A stretch of DNA of 51,460 bases, taken from positions 1 through 51,460 of the forward strand of contig CAYYFC010000004.1 of NCBI GenBank assembly GCA_964471215.1, read 5' to 3'. The notes beneath the pieces are model-generated. The model saw only the letters and a list, made by a program, of their open reading frames with translations, ran no database searches and had not been told where the DNA came from. The stretch's first letter is position 1. Each line of letters opens with the position of its first letter. The translations under genes and the position numbers were made by a program. Below, piece by piece: positions 40,281 through 49,973 of the stretch. The DNA comes from Archaeoglobus_B sp964471215 (GTDB lineage: Archaea > Halobacteriota > Archaeoglobi > Archaeoglobales > Archaeoglobaceae).

Positions 40281-41451
40281 GAGGTACAGAAATGATATGG
40301 AGAAGGCTTTATGCGATCTCATAGAGATAAAGGCCATAAGTCCCGACGCAGGAGGGAAAGGGGAGTACGATAAGGCTGAGTACATCATGGATTTGCTGGA
40401 CGGCTTCGATGTTAGGAGATTCGATGCAAAAGATGATAGGGCGAAGAATGGAATAAGACCAAACATAGTTGCAAAAATAAAGGGAGAAAAAGAAAGGACT
40501 GTCTGGATAATCTCCCACATGGACGTAGTACCTGAAGGTGATCCCTCCCTCTGGGATACAGATCCCTTTAAGGCCGTTGTAAAGGACGGCAGGATATACG
40601 GGAGGGGAGCCGAAGACAACAACCAAGCAATAGTTTCGTCGATATTTGCCGGAAAAGCGATACTGGAATTCGAAAAACCGAAATTCAGTTATGGATTGGC
40701 TATAGTTTCCGATGAGGAAACGGGAAGCAGGTACGGAATACAGCATCTTATAAAGCTAGGTGTATTCAAAAGAGATGATCTCATAGTCGTGTCCGATGCT
40801 GGAAGCGAAAGAGGAGATGAAATAGAAATTGCCGAAAAGAGCATATTATGGCTAAGGATCAAGGTATACGGAATTCAATCCCATGCCAGTATGCCAAAGC
40901 TCAACGCTTCGAGGAGAGCCATGGAATTTCTGTTAAGGGTATGCGATGAACTTTACAGGAAATTTGATGCGAAAAACGATCTTTTCAGTCCTCCTTATTC
41001 AACTTTCGAACCGACGAAGAGGGAAAAGAACGTTGACAATGTAAATACAATTCCTGGACTGGACGTGAGTTACATGGACTGCAGGGTATTACCGGAGTAC
41101 AGTTTAGACGATGTTCTGAACACAATAGAAAGAATAAAGGATGAATTTGTTAAGAGGGATAAAATGCCAATTGAACTTGAAGTAATCCAGAAGAACTCAT
41201 CTCCTCCCACACCTGAAAGAAGTGAAGTCGTTTTAAAACTAAAAAAAGCGATCGAAACTGTGAGGGGAATAAGGGCAAGAGTCGTAGGGATTGGTGGAAA
41301 CACATGCGCATCATTCTTCAGAATTGCAGGATTTCATACGGCAGTCTGGGGTACGTTTGTAGGTACCGCTCACAAGCCGAACGAGTACTGTCTGATAGAC
41401 AACGTCGTTAACGATGCAAAGGTCTTCGCAGCTCTACCGTATATAGAGTAG
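40258..41451 (+). CDS. M20-family metallopeptidase (ArgE/DapE/aminoacylase type)
   Basis: A di-zinc amidohydrolase that removes acyl groups or cleaves small peptides. Motifs: the metal histidine in WIISHMDVVPEGD, the bridging aspartate segment GRIYGRGAEDNNQAI, VSDEETGSRYG with the catalytic glutamates, and VGIGGNTCASFFR near the C-terminus. The substrate (acyl-ornithine, succinyl-diaminopimelate or a peptide) cannot be told apart. The ATG at 40258 is chosen because TTAGGTGAA lies just before it; an upstream in-frame GTG is part of that site. Confidence 0.85.
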   Translation: MKIIEIVERYRNDMEKALCDLIEIKAISPDAGGKGEYDKAEYIMDLLDGFDVRRFDAKDDRAKNGIRPNIVAKIKGEKERTVWIISHMDVVPEGDPSLWDTDPFKAVVKDGRIYGRGAEDNNQAIVSSIFAGKAILEFEKPKFSYGLAIVSDEETGSRYGIQHLIKLGVFKRDDLIVVSDAGSERGDEIEIAEKSILWLRIKVYGIQSHASMPKLNASRRAMEFLLRVCDELYRKFDAKNDLFSPPYSTFEPTKREKNVDNVNTIPGLDVSYMDCRVLPEYSLDDVLNTIERIKDEFVKRDKMPIELEVIQKNSSPPTPERSEVVLKLKKAIETVRGIRARVVGIGGNTCASFFRIAGFHTAVWGTFVGTAHKPNEYCLIDNVVNDAKVFAALPYIE

Positions 41452-41453
41452 TT

Positions 41454-42005
41454 CTATATAAGCCTGTATACCTCCAAATCCTCGTATATAGGCCCTTTGG
41501 GAGTTAACGTGCTCTTCTTCAGTCTGAAATCCTCAACGTCCATTATACCGAATTCCTTATCCGAAAATTCTTCAAGTATCCTTAAAATCTTTAACCTATT
41601 GCCCAAATCCAGTCTTTTAGCCCTTGCGATTGTAGCATGAGCAACGAACTCCTTATCTCTTTTAAATCCGAGTTTTTTCAGGTTTCTTTCGATTTTATCG
41701 GCAAGCATTTTTAACTCATCCTTTCCGTCCTCAACTCCCGCCCATATCACCCTAATATTATCCCGAGATGGAAAGAATCCGATTCCCCTCAACCTTATCT
41801 TAAATCTTCTCATCTCCACTTCCCTCAGTCTCTCTCTAACAATTTCTACATTCCTATCCTTCACATCTCCAAGAAACATGAGGGTTATGTGGATGTTTTC
41901 CCTTTCAACAGTCTTTATACCCCTGAATCCCTCAATTCTCCTAATAACGGAGTAAAGTTTATCCCTTATGTCGTCGCTTAGATCAACCGCCACGAATAGC
42001 CTCAT
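41454..42005 (-). CDS. thpR: RNA 2',3'-cyclic phosphodiesterase / 2'-5' RNA ligase (ThpR)
   Basis: A 2H-phosphoesterase that opens 2',3'-cyclic phosphates or reversibly joins RNA with 2'-5' bonds. Both HxT motifs are present: HITLMFLGD near residue 38 and HATIARAKR near residue 124. The start is ATG 42005 (MRLFVAVDLSDDIRDKL), the family N-terminus; the frame is open 20 codons further upstream into the neighbouring gene, but that part has no family features. It is probably cotranscribed with the COG3199 gene. Confidence 0.9.
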   Translation of the reverse strand: MRLFVAVDLSDDIRDKLYSVIRRIEGFRGIKTVERENIHITLMFLGDVKDRNVEIVRERLREVEMRRFKIRLRGIGFFPSRDNIRVIWAGVEDGKDELKMLADKIERNLKKLGFKRDKEFVAHATIARAKRLDLGNRLKILRILEEFSDKEFGIMDVEDFRLKKSTLTPKGPIYEDLEVYRLI

Positions 42006-42052
42006 AACAGTCCTCGTAATTCGAAATTTATATGCGTTATCTTTTCTAAATT

Positions 42053-43198
42053 TCAGCTGTAGCACTCGATTTTAAACCTGACAAAACCCGCATCCGTTAG
42101 AACTTCTATGTAACCTTCCAGTTCCCTGTCCAGCTCCTCATCGCCCGTGTCAACCTTTAACGAATCCAAATCCCTAAGCTTCTCAACCGTAGAAACTACT
42201 ATTACATTCTCCTTCCCAATCCTCTTCAGAACCTCCGGACTAATCTGAAGATTTCCCCTACCAAATATAAATCCCTGACCCCCTATAGGCGTTACAACTA
42301 GCTTGACCTTATCGTATCTATCCAGTACCTTCATTATATCCCTTTCACTCGCATCTCTTACAATTACATTTCCATTTCTGTATATATCCACTCCTAATAA
42401 TGTTTTATCAAATCCCAAGGATTCTGCAAGATGAAAAGTCGTCCCACCTGGTCCAAATATGTATACTGTATTTTTATCAAAAATTCTTAAGAAATTTACT
42501 GCGACCCCATCCTTATTCCCTCTATCCGCCACCTTTGCATTCTGAACCAAATTCGATATCACAGGAACCCTCATATAACCGAATAACCTCGGTGACGTGC
42601 TGTTCAATCTTTCCTCATCCACATCCATGACCTCCCTTAACTCAAAAGAAGTCCTCCCCCTTATAAATTCGTTCACGATTCTTGCACATGCTCTAGGATT
42701 CAGTGCGAAAACGGCTGAGTACATCTTCACACCAGCAGGAACACCTATTACAGGTATTCTATCACCTATTACCTCGCATATGTCTCTAGCAGTTCCATCA
42801 CCTCCAACGAATACGATCAGTTCGACCGTTTTCGACAGATCCACTGCAGCTCTTTTTGTGTCTTCAGCCGTAGTTACATCCCCCGTTTCTCCTATTACAA
42901 TCGGATCAAATCCAGCATTTCTCGCCTCGTTCTCACCCATATCCCCCGGATACGTGTACAGCTCGATTTCCCTCATCAGATACCTTAAAAATTCCAAGGC
43001 TCTCCCAGGTGCAACTGGTTTTGCACCGAGTTTTAAGGCCAATTCGTATTTGTTGTCGGTACCCTTCAGACCTACCCTTCCGCCCATTCCAGCAATAGGA
43101 TTGACTATTAAACCAATTTTTGACTTTTTTGACCATCTTTTGTATTCTTCCAAAGCTCCAATTCCATAGTTCTTTAAGAACTCTAGGATTCTATCCAT
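42053..43198 (-). CDS. COG3199 ATP-NAD kinase-like protein
   Basis: The 381-residue protein belongs to the archaeal family distantly related to NAD kinases. The opening IGLIVNPIAGMGGRVGLKGT and the diphosphate loop FVGGDGTARDICEV are typical, and GVPAGVKMYSAVF, GPGGTTFHLAESLG and VTPIGGQGFIFGRGN are family marks. It likely phosphorylates a nucleotide or polyol, but no substrate is established. It overlaps the trpB2 gene by 16 bases upstream. Confidence 0.85.
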   Translation of the reverse strand: MDRILEFLKNYGIGALEEYKRWSKKSKIGLIVNPIAGMGGRVGLKGTDNKYELALKLGAKPVAPGRALEFLRYLMREIELYTYPGDMGENEARNAGFDPIVIGETGDVTTAEDTKRAAVDLSKTVELIVFVGGDGTARDICEVIGDRIPVIGVPAGVKMYSAVFALNPRACARIVNEFIRGRTSFELREVMDVDEERLNSTSPRLFGYMRVPVISNLVQNAKVADRGNKDGVAVNFLRIFDKNTVYIFGPGGTTFHLAESLGFDKTLLGVDIYRNGNVIVRDASERDIMKVLDRYDKVKLVVTPIGGQGFIFGRGNLQISPEVLKRIGKENVIVVSTVEKLRDLDSLKVDTGDEELDRELEGYIEVLTDAGFVRFKIECYS

Positions 43199-44571
43199 GG
43201 ATACAACCTCCTCAACTTCTCTATCGATTTCTTAATCTGTTCCTCCGGATACTCGTAAGGTATGAGCTTTCCTTCTAGGTAATCCTGATAAGCCTTCATA
43301 TCGAAATGTCCGTGACCGCAGAGCAGAAACAGTATCGTTTTCTCTTCATTATTTTTCTTACATCTTATAGCCTCATCTATTACGGCCTTTATGGCATGAG
43401 CAGGTTCCGGTGCAGGCACATGCCCCTCAGTCTTAACGAAGATAGATGCTGCGTCAAAAACCTCCACCTGATTGTACGCCCTAGCCTTAACGATTTCGTG
43501 GTTTACAAGTAGGCATAAAGTTGGTGCCATTCCGTGATATCTCAATCCGCCGGCATGAATTGGTGGCGGAATGAAATCGTGGCCGAGTGTATGCATTTTC
43601 AGGAGAGGTGTTAGTCTGGCCGTATCACCGTGATCGTACACGTAAATGCCCTTTGTAACTGAAGGACATGCTGTAGGTTCTACCGCCAGAAATTCCACAT
43701 CCTTTTCAGCTTTTTTATGAACCTTATCGTAATAAAATGGCCAGAAGAGACCCGAGAAGCTACTTCCACCACCTATGCATCCGACTATCAGATCCGGATA
43801 ATCGTCTATTATTTCGAACTGCTTCTTTGCCTCAAGCCCTATTACCGTCTGATGAAGTAATACGTGATTCAGGACGCTTCCAAGCGTGTACTTTGTGTTC
43901 TCATGCTTTACGGCATCTTCTATTGCCTCGCTTATAGCAATTCCCAGACTTCCAGGATTTTCGGGATCCTTTTCTAGAATTCTCCTTCCGAATTCTGTAT
44001 TCGTACTGGGACTCGGATATACCTTTGCCCCCCACATCTCCATCAGTATCCTTCTGAACGGTTTCTGCTCGTAACTCACCTTGACCATGTATATCGTCGC
44101 CTCGAGGTCGAACATGCAGCATCCGAAGGCCAGAGCAGAACCCCATTGACCTGCGCCTGTTTCTGTCGTCAGCCTTTCAATTCCTTCCTTCATGTTATAA
44201 TATGCCTGGGCAACAGCCGTATTTGGCTTGTGACTTCCAGCGGGGCTAACGGACTCGAATTTGTAGTATATCCTCGCAGGTGTTTTGAGATATCTCTCAA
44301 GTCTTACAGCCCTGAAAAGTGGTGTGGGTCTCCAGATCCTATAAACTTCTCTAACCTCTTCCGGAATTCTTATCCATCTATCATCGCTCATTTCCTGTTT
44401 TATCAGCTCTCTTGCAAATACGGCGGAAAGGTCATCTGGCTTTATTGGATTTCCGTCCTTGTCGAGAGGTGGCGGCAGCTGTTCGGGTAGATCTGGCAGT
44501 ATATTGTACCAGCGCTTGGGTATCTCTTCCTCATTAATAAGAATTTTCATAAATTCCGGATCTATTCTCAA
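43183..44571 (-). CDS. Tryptophan synthase beta chain, TrpB2 type
   Basis: A PLP enzyme that makes tryptophan from indole and serine, or in some organisms acts on phosphoserine. The 462-residue length, the long N-terminus (RWYNILPDLPEQLPPPLDKD) and the signatures RPTPLFRAVRLE and PAGSHKPNTAVAQAYY (PLP lysine) followed by TTETGAGQWGSALA identify the TrpB2 branch, which does not bind TrpA in the usual manner. No trpA or other trp gene is nearby, which is common for TrpB2. It overlaps the COG3199 gene. Confidence 0.93.
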   Translation of the reverse strand: MRIDPEFMKILINEEEIPKRWYNILPDLPEQLPPPLDKDGNPIKPDDLSAVFARELIKQEMSDDRWIRIPEEVREVYRIWRPTPLFRAVRLERYLKTPARIYYKFESVSPAGSHKPNTAVAQAYYNMKEGIERLTTETGAGQWGSALAFGCCMFDLEATIYMVKVSYEQKPFRRILMEMWGAKVYPSPSTNTEFGRRILEKDPENPGSLGIAISEAIEDAVKHENTKYTLGSVLNHVLLHQTVIGLEAKKQFEIIDDYPDLIVGCIGGGSSFSGLFWPFYYDKVHKKAEKDVEFLAVEPTACPSVTKGIYVYDHGDTARLTPLLKMHTLGHDFIPPPIHAGGLRYHGMAPTLCLLVNHEIVKARAYNQVEVFDAASIFVKTEGHVPAPEPAHAIKAVIDEAIRCKKNNEEKTILFLLCGHGHFDMKAYQDYLEGKLIPYEYPEEQIKKSIEKLRRLYPWIES

Positions 44572-44785
44572 TATAAAAGCTTTTTCCTTATTTTATAGAA
44601 CTGTATTTTAATAAAAGTATTAGATGTCGAATTTTACATATTATCTTAGGAAATAAATTTTTGCACAATTTTTAACCGATCTATCGAGATCTTTTATCGG
44701 ACGATAGGGCGAATAATTAAAATGGATTTATCGAATGTTACAAGAACAGTCTCAGATTAAAAAATTAGTTATCTAATATAAAAAA

Positions 44786-45199
44786 TTAATGACCTGTAAC
44801 GTACATGAAGAGAGGTCTAACTATCGCTATTATGAACTCTATTATAACTACGGCAAGTATTATCTTGTACTTTATATCAGATCTCGTCAACGCTGCAACT
44901 ATGCTGGCAAGAGGTGCAAGTGCCAGTAGTACGACACCTATAATGCTTAGACAATCCAAGTAACCGAGATTGTTTAAGAACCAGGAATATCCGCTTATCT
45001 TAATACCCCTCGTGATCTTCCAGAAGTCCGCAGCCGATACATTCCAGTATTTCACGGCATCCTCCGTGCTTACAAATCCCGATCCGTAGACTATGTATAT
45101 TATTCCGGGTGCAAACATTAAAGCCAATCCTATGTACGTCAGTATCTCCATTGTTCTGGCAAAAACTGTATTTGCTGGATCAACCTTTATCTCCTTCAT
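44786..45199 (-). CDS. Small membrane protein beside TauE exporter (DUF1634-like)
   Basis: A 137-residue protein with three membrane helices (ILTYIGLALMFAPGIIYIVY, LDCLSIIGVVLLALAPLASI, ILAVVIIEFIIAIVRPLF) and a middle loop rich in aromatic residues. It lies 11 bases after a TauE-type exporter. Small DUF1634 proteins commonly accompany TauE genes, and the helix pattern is compatible, but I cannot confirm the family by eye. It is probably an accessory subunit of the exporter. Confidence 0.6.
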   Translation of the reverse strand: MKEIKVDPANTVFARTMEILTYIGLALMFAPGIIYIVYGSGFVSTEDAVKYWNVSAADFWKITRGIKISGYSWFLNNLGYLDCLSIIGVVLLALAPLASIVAALTRSDIKYKIILAVVIIEFIIAIVRPLFMYVTGH

Positions 45200-45210
45200 A
45201 CCATATCACC

Positions 45211-46092
45211 TTAAAACGGAATCTGAACGTAACCCAATCCCTTCAAACCTTTTAGTATGTCGAGAACTGCTGCCATCAACATAACTGCCAATACGACGTA
45301 TCTAACTATTCTAGGCCTTGCTATCACGGCAAGTCTTGCCCCTATCCTCGCACCTATTGTTATGCCGATCACGGAAGGTATGACTATTATTGGCAGGATT
45401 GCACCTCTTGAGAGGTAAACCCATGCCGCTGCTGCATCGTTTACGGTTATAATCATCATGCTCGTCGACGTTGCAACTTTAATGGGTGCTCCCATGATTA
45501 AGTTCAGAACAGGTACGTTTGCCCATCCTGCACCCAATCCGAACATTCCCGCTATGAATCCAACCGCTGCAAAGGCCGGAAGGGCTATGGGCATGTTCGT
45601 AACCTTATATTCAACCACTTTATCCAGACTCGGTTCAAACCATGCACCCGTTATTCCCAGTTTTTGAGATATACCGTCGACCTTCTTAACCTCTGGGAAT
45701 TCCACACGCTTTGATATCAGCATCACGATGAATATTATGAACAGCACGATACCAAGCATTATCGTAACATAGTACTTACCTTCGGGGAACTCGGCGGTTA
45801 TCCAAAGACCTATTATTCCTCCAAGTATGGACGTGATTATTGAAACTATGACTACAGGCGCCATTATCTTTAGATTTGCCAGACCTTTTTTTGTTAACTG
45901 CGGTGCAGACGATAGAGCTGATGTGAGGGCCATTATAAGTCCAGCACCTCTTATGAAGTCCACATGGAACGGAAAGAATGCTGTTGTCAGCGGAACGAAC
46001 AAAACTCCTCCTCCCACACCTGATATCGGTGCTATTATTCCTATGACCAATGTGAATATGAATAAGCACAGGGGCCAAAACCACCAGTCCAT
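45211..46092 (-). CDS. TauE/SafE-family anion exporter (short form)
   Basis: The 293-residue protein has about eight membrane helices and two copies of the family signature: PISGVGGGVLFVPLTT in the first half and GMFGLGAGWANVPVLNLIMG in the second. TauE/SafE proteins export sulfite, sulfoacetate or other small organosulfur or organic anions. In a sulfur-metabolising archaeon sulfite export is a reasonable guess, but the substrate is not shown. It is part of the one-strand TauE/universal-stress module. Confidence 0.88.
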   Translation of the reverse strand: MDWWFWPLCLFIFTLVIGIIAPISGVGGGVLFVPLTTAFFPFHVDFIRGAGLIMALTSALSSAPQLTKKGLANLKIMAPVVIVSIITSILGGIIGLWITAEFPEGKYYVTIMLGIVLFIIFIVMLISKRVEFPEVKKVDGISQKLGITGAWFEPSLDKVVEYKVTNMPIALPAFAAVGFIAGMFGLGAGWANVPVLNLIMGAPIKVATSTSMMIITVNDAAAAWVYLSRGAILPIIVIPSVIGITIGARIGARLAVIARPRIVRYVVLAVMLMAAVLDILKGLKGLGYVQIPF

Positions 46093-46263
46093 AACTTCCC
46101 CTCCTTTAACTCCGAACTTTACTCCGTATTCAATGCCATTGTTGACGACACGGTAGGATAGTATATAAGGTTTTCTATTCGTTTCCTAACTATTAATACT
46201 GTTAATAATATTTATTACTCTTTAGGAAAAGTATTTGGAAGGGATGTGATGCTTATTAACAGT

Positions 46264-46929
46264 TCATCTTATAACCAGTACAGGAATTTTCGACATCTCG
46301 ATAACTCTTTCGGATACGCTTCCCACAAGTAATTTCTTCCATTTACTCATTCCTCGGACTCCTAGTGCTATTATATCAACTTTCTTCTTTTCAGCTACTT
46401 CAACTATCTTCTCCGCCGGGTCACCAAATTCTATGTGCGTTGAAACTTCTATGCCCATATCTCTTATCCAACTCTCCTCCTCTTTCAGCAGCATCTCTCC
46501 TTCAGACTTCAGTTCCTCAAGGTATTTCCTGTCTCTCGCCTCAACTTCGGGTGTGAGCCATATTACAGGCTGACCACTTGGTTCAACATTAACAACATGC
46601 AGTAATATGACCTCTCCATTGCTCTGAGCAGCTAAGCTTGCAGCGTATTTTACAGCCTTCTTTGAATGCTCGGATCCATCAACTCCGACAAGAATCCTAA
46701 ATGGTTTTTCTACATCCTTCTCTACATCTTCTCTTAGCATCTCAATAAACGATAAATCGAAACTGGATCCATAGAACGTGAACAGATAGATCATTAATAG
46801 TACGAAGAGTAGTATCAGGACTCTATCCAGATTAAAAGTCTTTAGTAGAAACATTAGGCACAGCATGATGGATGTGATAACAACTGCATGTGCATACCTC
46901 TTAAGATAGTTGATCATATTCATCACCAA
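46264..46929 (-). CDS. Membrane-anchored universal stress protein
   Basis: The first 55 residues carry two hydrophobic helices (VVITSIMLCLMFLLKTF and LILLFVLLMIYLFTFY), followed by a full universal stress protein domain from about residue 77 (RILVGVDGSEHSKKAVKYA) with the ATP-binding loop GVRGMSKWKKLLVGSVSERV near the C-terminus. A membrane-tethered form is unusual for this family, which is normally soluble. It lies between the two TauE genes and may sense or couple to the transporters. No ligand is known. Confidence 0.85.
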   Translation of the reverse strand: MVMNMINYLKRYAHAVVITSIMLCLMFLLKTFNLDRVLILLFVLLMIYLFTFYGSSFDLSFIEMLREDVEKDVEKPFRILVGVDGSEHSKKAVKYAASLAAQSNGEVILLHVVNVEPSGQPVIWLTPEVEARDRKYLEELKSEGEMLLKEEESWIRDMGIEVSTHIEFGDPAEKIVEVAEKKKVDIIALGVRGMSKWKKLLVGSVSERVIEMSKIPVLVIR

Positions 46930-47050
46930 TGATATGTATGTTTCAAAACATTTAAAACGTTTTTCTTAATGATATTAAATGATCGATTTGTTTAGGACAT
47001 CTTAAGATTTGTCGGAAATAATTTAATAAATCAGACTCCTTTAATAAATT

Positions 47051-47767
47051 TTATTTAATAACTAGTACAGACGCGTTGGATTTACTCGCAACGCATCTGG
47101 CAGTGCTAAAGATTCTATCTGAATGACAGACTATTATAAGAGTTGCTTTTTTCTTGTTTGCTACTCTTAAAATCTCCTTACATGGTTTTCCTTTAGCTAT
47201 TATCCTTTCAGCCTCCATATTCCCTAGGATTTCATCCAATCTCTCATCAATCCCGTCGATGTCTTCCGATTTCTTGACTAAGTGTAGTACCGTTAGGTTT
47301 TTGCAAAACCTCGTATAGTTGTATATGTCACCACAGATTTTGGATGGCTCTACGGCATATATAACGTTTTTAAACACGTCACCTTTTCCCCTTAGAACCA
47401 AAACCGGAATGCTCGAAACATCGACTATGTCTCCAATTCTTGGACTGTTTGAAGTTAAAAATATTGCTGAGACGTTTTCAATTCCCGCAAGTCTCAGAGT
47501 TTCAATTACGGGGTTTCCGAACACTATTCTGTACTTTGCCCGTACTCCCATTCTATTGAGTTCTCCCACGATTTCTTCCAGCTCAGGCTTTATGGACTCT
47601 TCCTCAGATCTTATCATATCCTTAGCTGTTAATCCCACAAAGAAATCCGTATATTCCACAATTGTCTCATCTATAACGTATAATAGAACCGCTTTCTTAA
47701 CACCGAATCTTGTTAACGTGCTAAAAAAATCTCTGACAGGGTTTAAAAATAAAATCTTATTGAACAT
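47051..47767 (-). CDS. Tandem universal stress-like protein without ATP loop
   Basis: The 238-residue protein appears to contain two degenerate universal-stress domains (residues 1-125 and 130-238). Each ends in the typical strand motif SIPVLVLRG or SNASVLVIK, but neither has the G-2x-G-9x-G-S/T ATP-binding loop. It directly precedes nothing else on its strand for about 120 bases and follows the long TauE gene with no gap, so it is likely cotranscribed with that exporter. Similarity is recognised from the alternating strand-helix pattern; function is unknown. Confidence 0.65.
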   Translation of the reverse strand: MFNKILFLNPVRDFFSTLTRFGVKKAVLLYVIDETIVEYTDFFVGLTAKDMIRSEEESIKPELEEIVGELNRMGVRAKYRIVFGNPVIETLRLAGIENVSAIFLTSNSPRIGDIVDVSSIPVLVLRGKGDVFKNVIYAVEPSKICGDIYNYTRFCKNLTVLHLVKKSEDIDGIDERLDEILGNMEAERIIAKGKPCKEILRVANKKKATLIIVCHSDRIFSTARCVASKSNASVLVIK

Positions 47768-49204
47768 TTACCTAGAAGACCCAGCAGAACTTGCTCTAGC
47801 GCTCGATATCCATTTGTGCAGACCCGGCATTCCCTCCTTGCTTATGATCTCCGCAACCTCCTTTTTCAGGGATGTGATCTTAACCAGATCCAGAACGCAG
47901 TGCGCGAAGTTTCCGTGAATTATCGACCAGTATATCGCGAGGAGAACTACTCCGAACGTCGCAAGTATTATTGCCATTAGGGGATCTGTCTTGGCTATGT
48001 GAGGAATCGAAGTTACGAACTTCGGCCAAGCTGCTGGATCTCTGAAGAGAAGATAGTAGTTTATCCCGGTAATCGCTCCGAAGAGAACGGTCTTAGGAAT
48101 TAACCTCTTCTTATGTCCCGGACTTACCAAGGCCTGTGTTAAAACTCCTGCTCTCGAGAGAGTTCTTCTAACGCTTATCATCGGAATTAGAACTATCGGT
48201 GTAACGGATAGAAATGCAGCCGTCATTATGGGCAAGACCAGAGAATCTAAAACAGACCTTATGGTGGGATCTAGGCTTATCCATCCTAGATCTACAAGAT
48301 ATCCAGGTACAGCGCAAGCCCTGCTCACAGTTACGAGAAGCATTACAACTGCCATTGCCAGTTTGATAAAGTACTGTCTGACGTAAGTTGTTCCGACTGC
48401 ACCTATCTGCACACCTATTAAAGAAGCAGCCAGTATGAGCGTCGTCATTCTGAAGTCCACAGCACCTACCATATACGCCCAAGTCCAAGTACCAGTTGAC
48501 CCCATTACAAATGCTATTCCGAGCTCAGTTCCGCTTGCAACGAAGCTAGGAGCACCAATTATATATATCATCGATGGAACCCCTATGAATCCTCCCACGG
48601 CAATTGTTGCTGCAAGAAATCCTGTTCCAAATCCTGTAGGAATTGTTAACCACAGAGACTGTGTTCTTCTGGCAACTTTGAAGTGTATCATTGGAGGTAT
48701 CCTGAACTTCTGCTCGAGCTTCATTGCAAATCTAGGTTCTGTATCTTCAAGACCGTATTTTCTGGCTTTTATTACATCTCTCAAACATATGGCAGCAACA
48801 GTCGGCAGTATTATTATGAAGGCCATACTTACGTAGAGATTTGTTCCCGTGACACCTAATGCCATTAGAATTAACCTCTGAACGTATATGCCGACCTGAA
48901 CACCTACTATTGCCGATAAGGCCATTAGAGTTGCTAGCTTCACATCCAGATGACCAATTTTGGCCCTTCTCCAAGCTCCTATCATCGCCTTCGGGAACTT
49001 GTGGCACATGTTAGATGCTATCGCAATTGGACCAGGAGCGCCTATGGACATCATCCCAGGCGTTAGAACGAAGGCTCCTCCTGAGCCTATAAAACCGCTT
49101 AGCAGACCACCGAAGAATCCAAGTGCCAATAGAAATAAAGCCTCGAATGGTCCTATCTGTATGAACCATTCTGGACTCATCGACTCTATACCGGCTGGAG
49201 GCAA
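47768..49204 (-). CDS. TauE/SafE-family anion exporter (long form)
   Basis: The 478-residue protein has both family signatures, GFIGSGGAFVLTPGMMSIG near the start and ATIAVGGFIGVPSMIYIIGA in the second half. A longer middle loop and a C-terminal region of extra helices end in a soluble tail (EGMPGLHKWISSARASS). About ten or more membrane helices can be counted. It probably exports a sulfite-like or organic anion. It is flanked on both sides by universal stress proteins of the same strand. Confidence 0.85.
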   Translation of the reverse strand: MPPAGIESMSPEWFIQIGPFEALFLLALGFFGGLLSGFIGSGGAFVLTPGMMSIGAPGPIAIASNMCHKFPKAMIGAWRRAKIGHLDVKLATLMALSAIVGVQVGIYVQRLILMALGVTGTNLYVSMAFIIILPTVAAICLRDVIKARKYGLEDTEPRFAMKLEQKFRIPPMIHFKVARRTQSLWLTIPTGFGTGFLAATIAVGGFIGVPSMIYIIGAPSFVASGTELGIAFVMGSTGTWTWAYMVGAVDFRMTTLILAASLIGVQIGAVGTTYVRQYFIKLAMAVVMLLVTVSRACAVPGYLVDLGWISLDPTIRSVLDSLVLPIMTAAFLSVTPIVLIPMISVRRTLSRAGVLTQALVSPGHKKRLIPKTVLFGAITGINYYLLFRDPAAWPKFVTSIPHIAKTDPLMAIILATFGVVLLAIYWSIIHGNFAHCVLDLVKITSLKKEVAEIISKEGMPGLHKWISSARASSAGSSR

Positions 49205-49257
49205 TCCTCCCCCTATAACACATCACCTCCGAACCAAATCCTTACACAACAAGATCA

Positions 49258-49737
49258 TTACTTGACGAGCAGAATCGGAGCTTTTGCCTCCTTTGCAACC
49301 TGTTCTGAAACGCTACCGAGAAGAATCTTCTTAAACATTGAAAGTCCGCGAATGCACATAACTATTAAATCGGGGTTTAGTTCTCTTTCAGCCCTTAAAA
49401 TCCTCTCAGCGGCAAACCCGAAATGCATGTCCAAGAACTCAACATCGATTCCTGCTGACCTTATCTGCTTAATGCACGCATCAACTATGTTTTTGCCCTC
49501 TCTCCTAAGCCTTGCAAACAGTTCCCTTTCAACGTTTTCTGGGACAACCGGCGGGACTTCCATGTCAACAGCGTAAAGAACATATATAATCGCATCGTTT
49601 CCCTTCGCTATGCGAATCGCCGTCCTAGTAGCCTTCTCGTAATCAGCATCGTTTCTAATGATGAGCAGGATCTTTGAAATTCTCGGTAATGATGTGATAG
49701 CACCATCAACCCCAATCTTCTTACCAACCTCTATCAT
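49258..49737 (-). CDS. Universal stress protein
   Basis: A 159-residue single-domain universal stress protein beginning RISKILLIIRNDADYEKATRTA and ending with the ATP-binding loop region CIRGLSMFKKILLGSVSEQV and the strand APILLVK. The first-strand motif is LLIIRND rather than the usual VDGS, so nucleotide binding may be altered. It is the first gene of the leftward TauE/stress-protein module. The promoter should lie in the AT-rich region 49740-49970 shared with the divergent RHH regulator. Confidence 0.85.
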   Translation of the reverse strand: MIEVGKKIGVDGAITSLPRISKILLIIRNDADYEKATRTAIRIAKGNDAIIYVLYAVDMEVPPVVPENVERELFARLRREGKNIVDACIKQIRSAGIDVEFLDMHFGFAAERILRAERELNPDLIVMCIRGLSMFKKILLGSVSEQVAKEAKAPILLVK

Positions 49738-49973
49738 ACTCCCACCACCTCTAATTGATACTAGTCTTTTTCAAAAATAAATTTTTTGGTTGTCGATTAA
49801 TATTTTTTAATAAATAATATTATTTTTAATATTTGATCAGAAGAATTTTGAATGCTATTGCATTGTGCTGTATATTCATAAAAGAACAGTATTCTTATGT
49901 CATTTTAATAATTCTTAGGGATAGATGAAGTAGAAGAAAGTCTTAAGTAAAAGTACGACAATACTTATGATTA

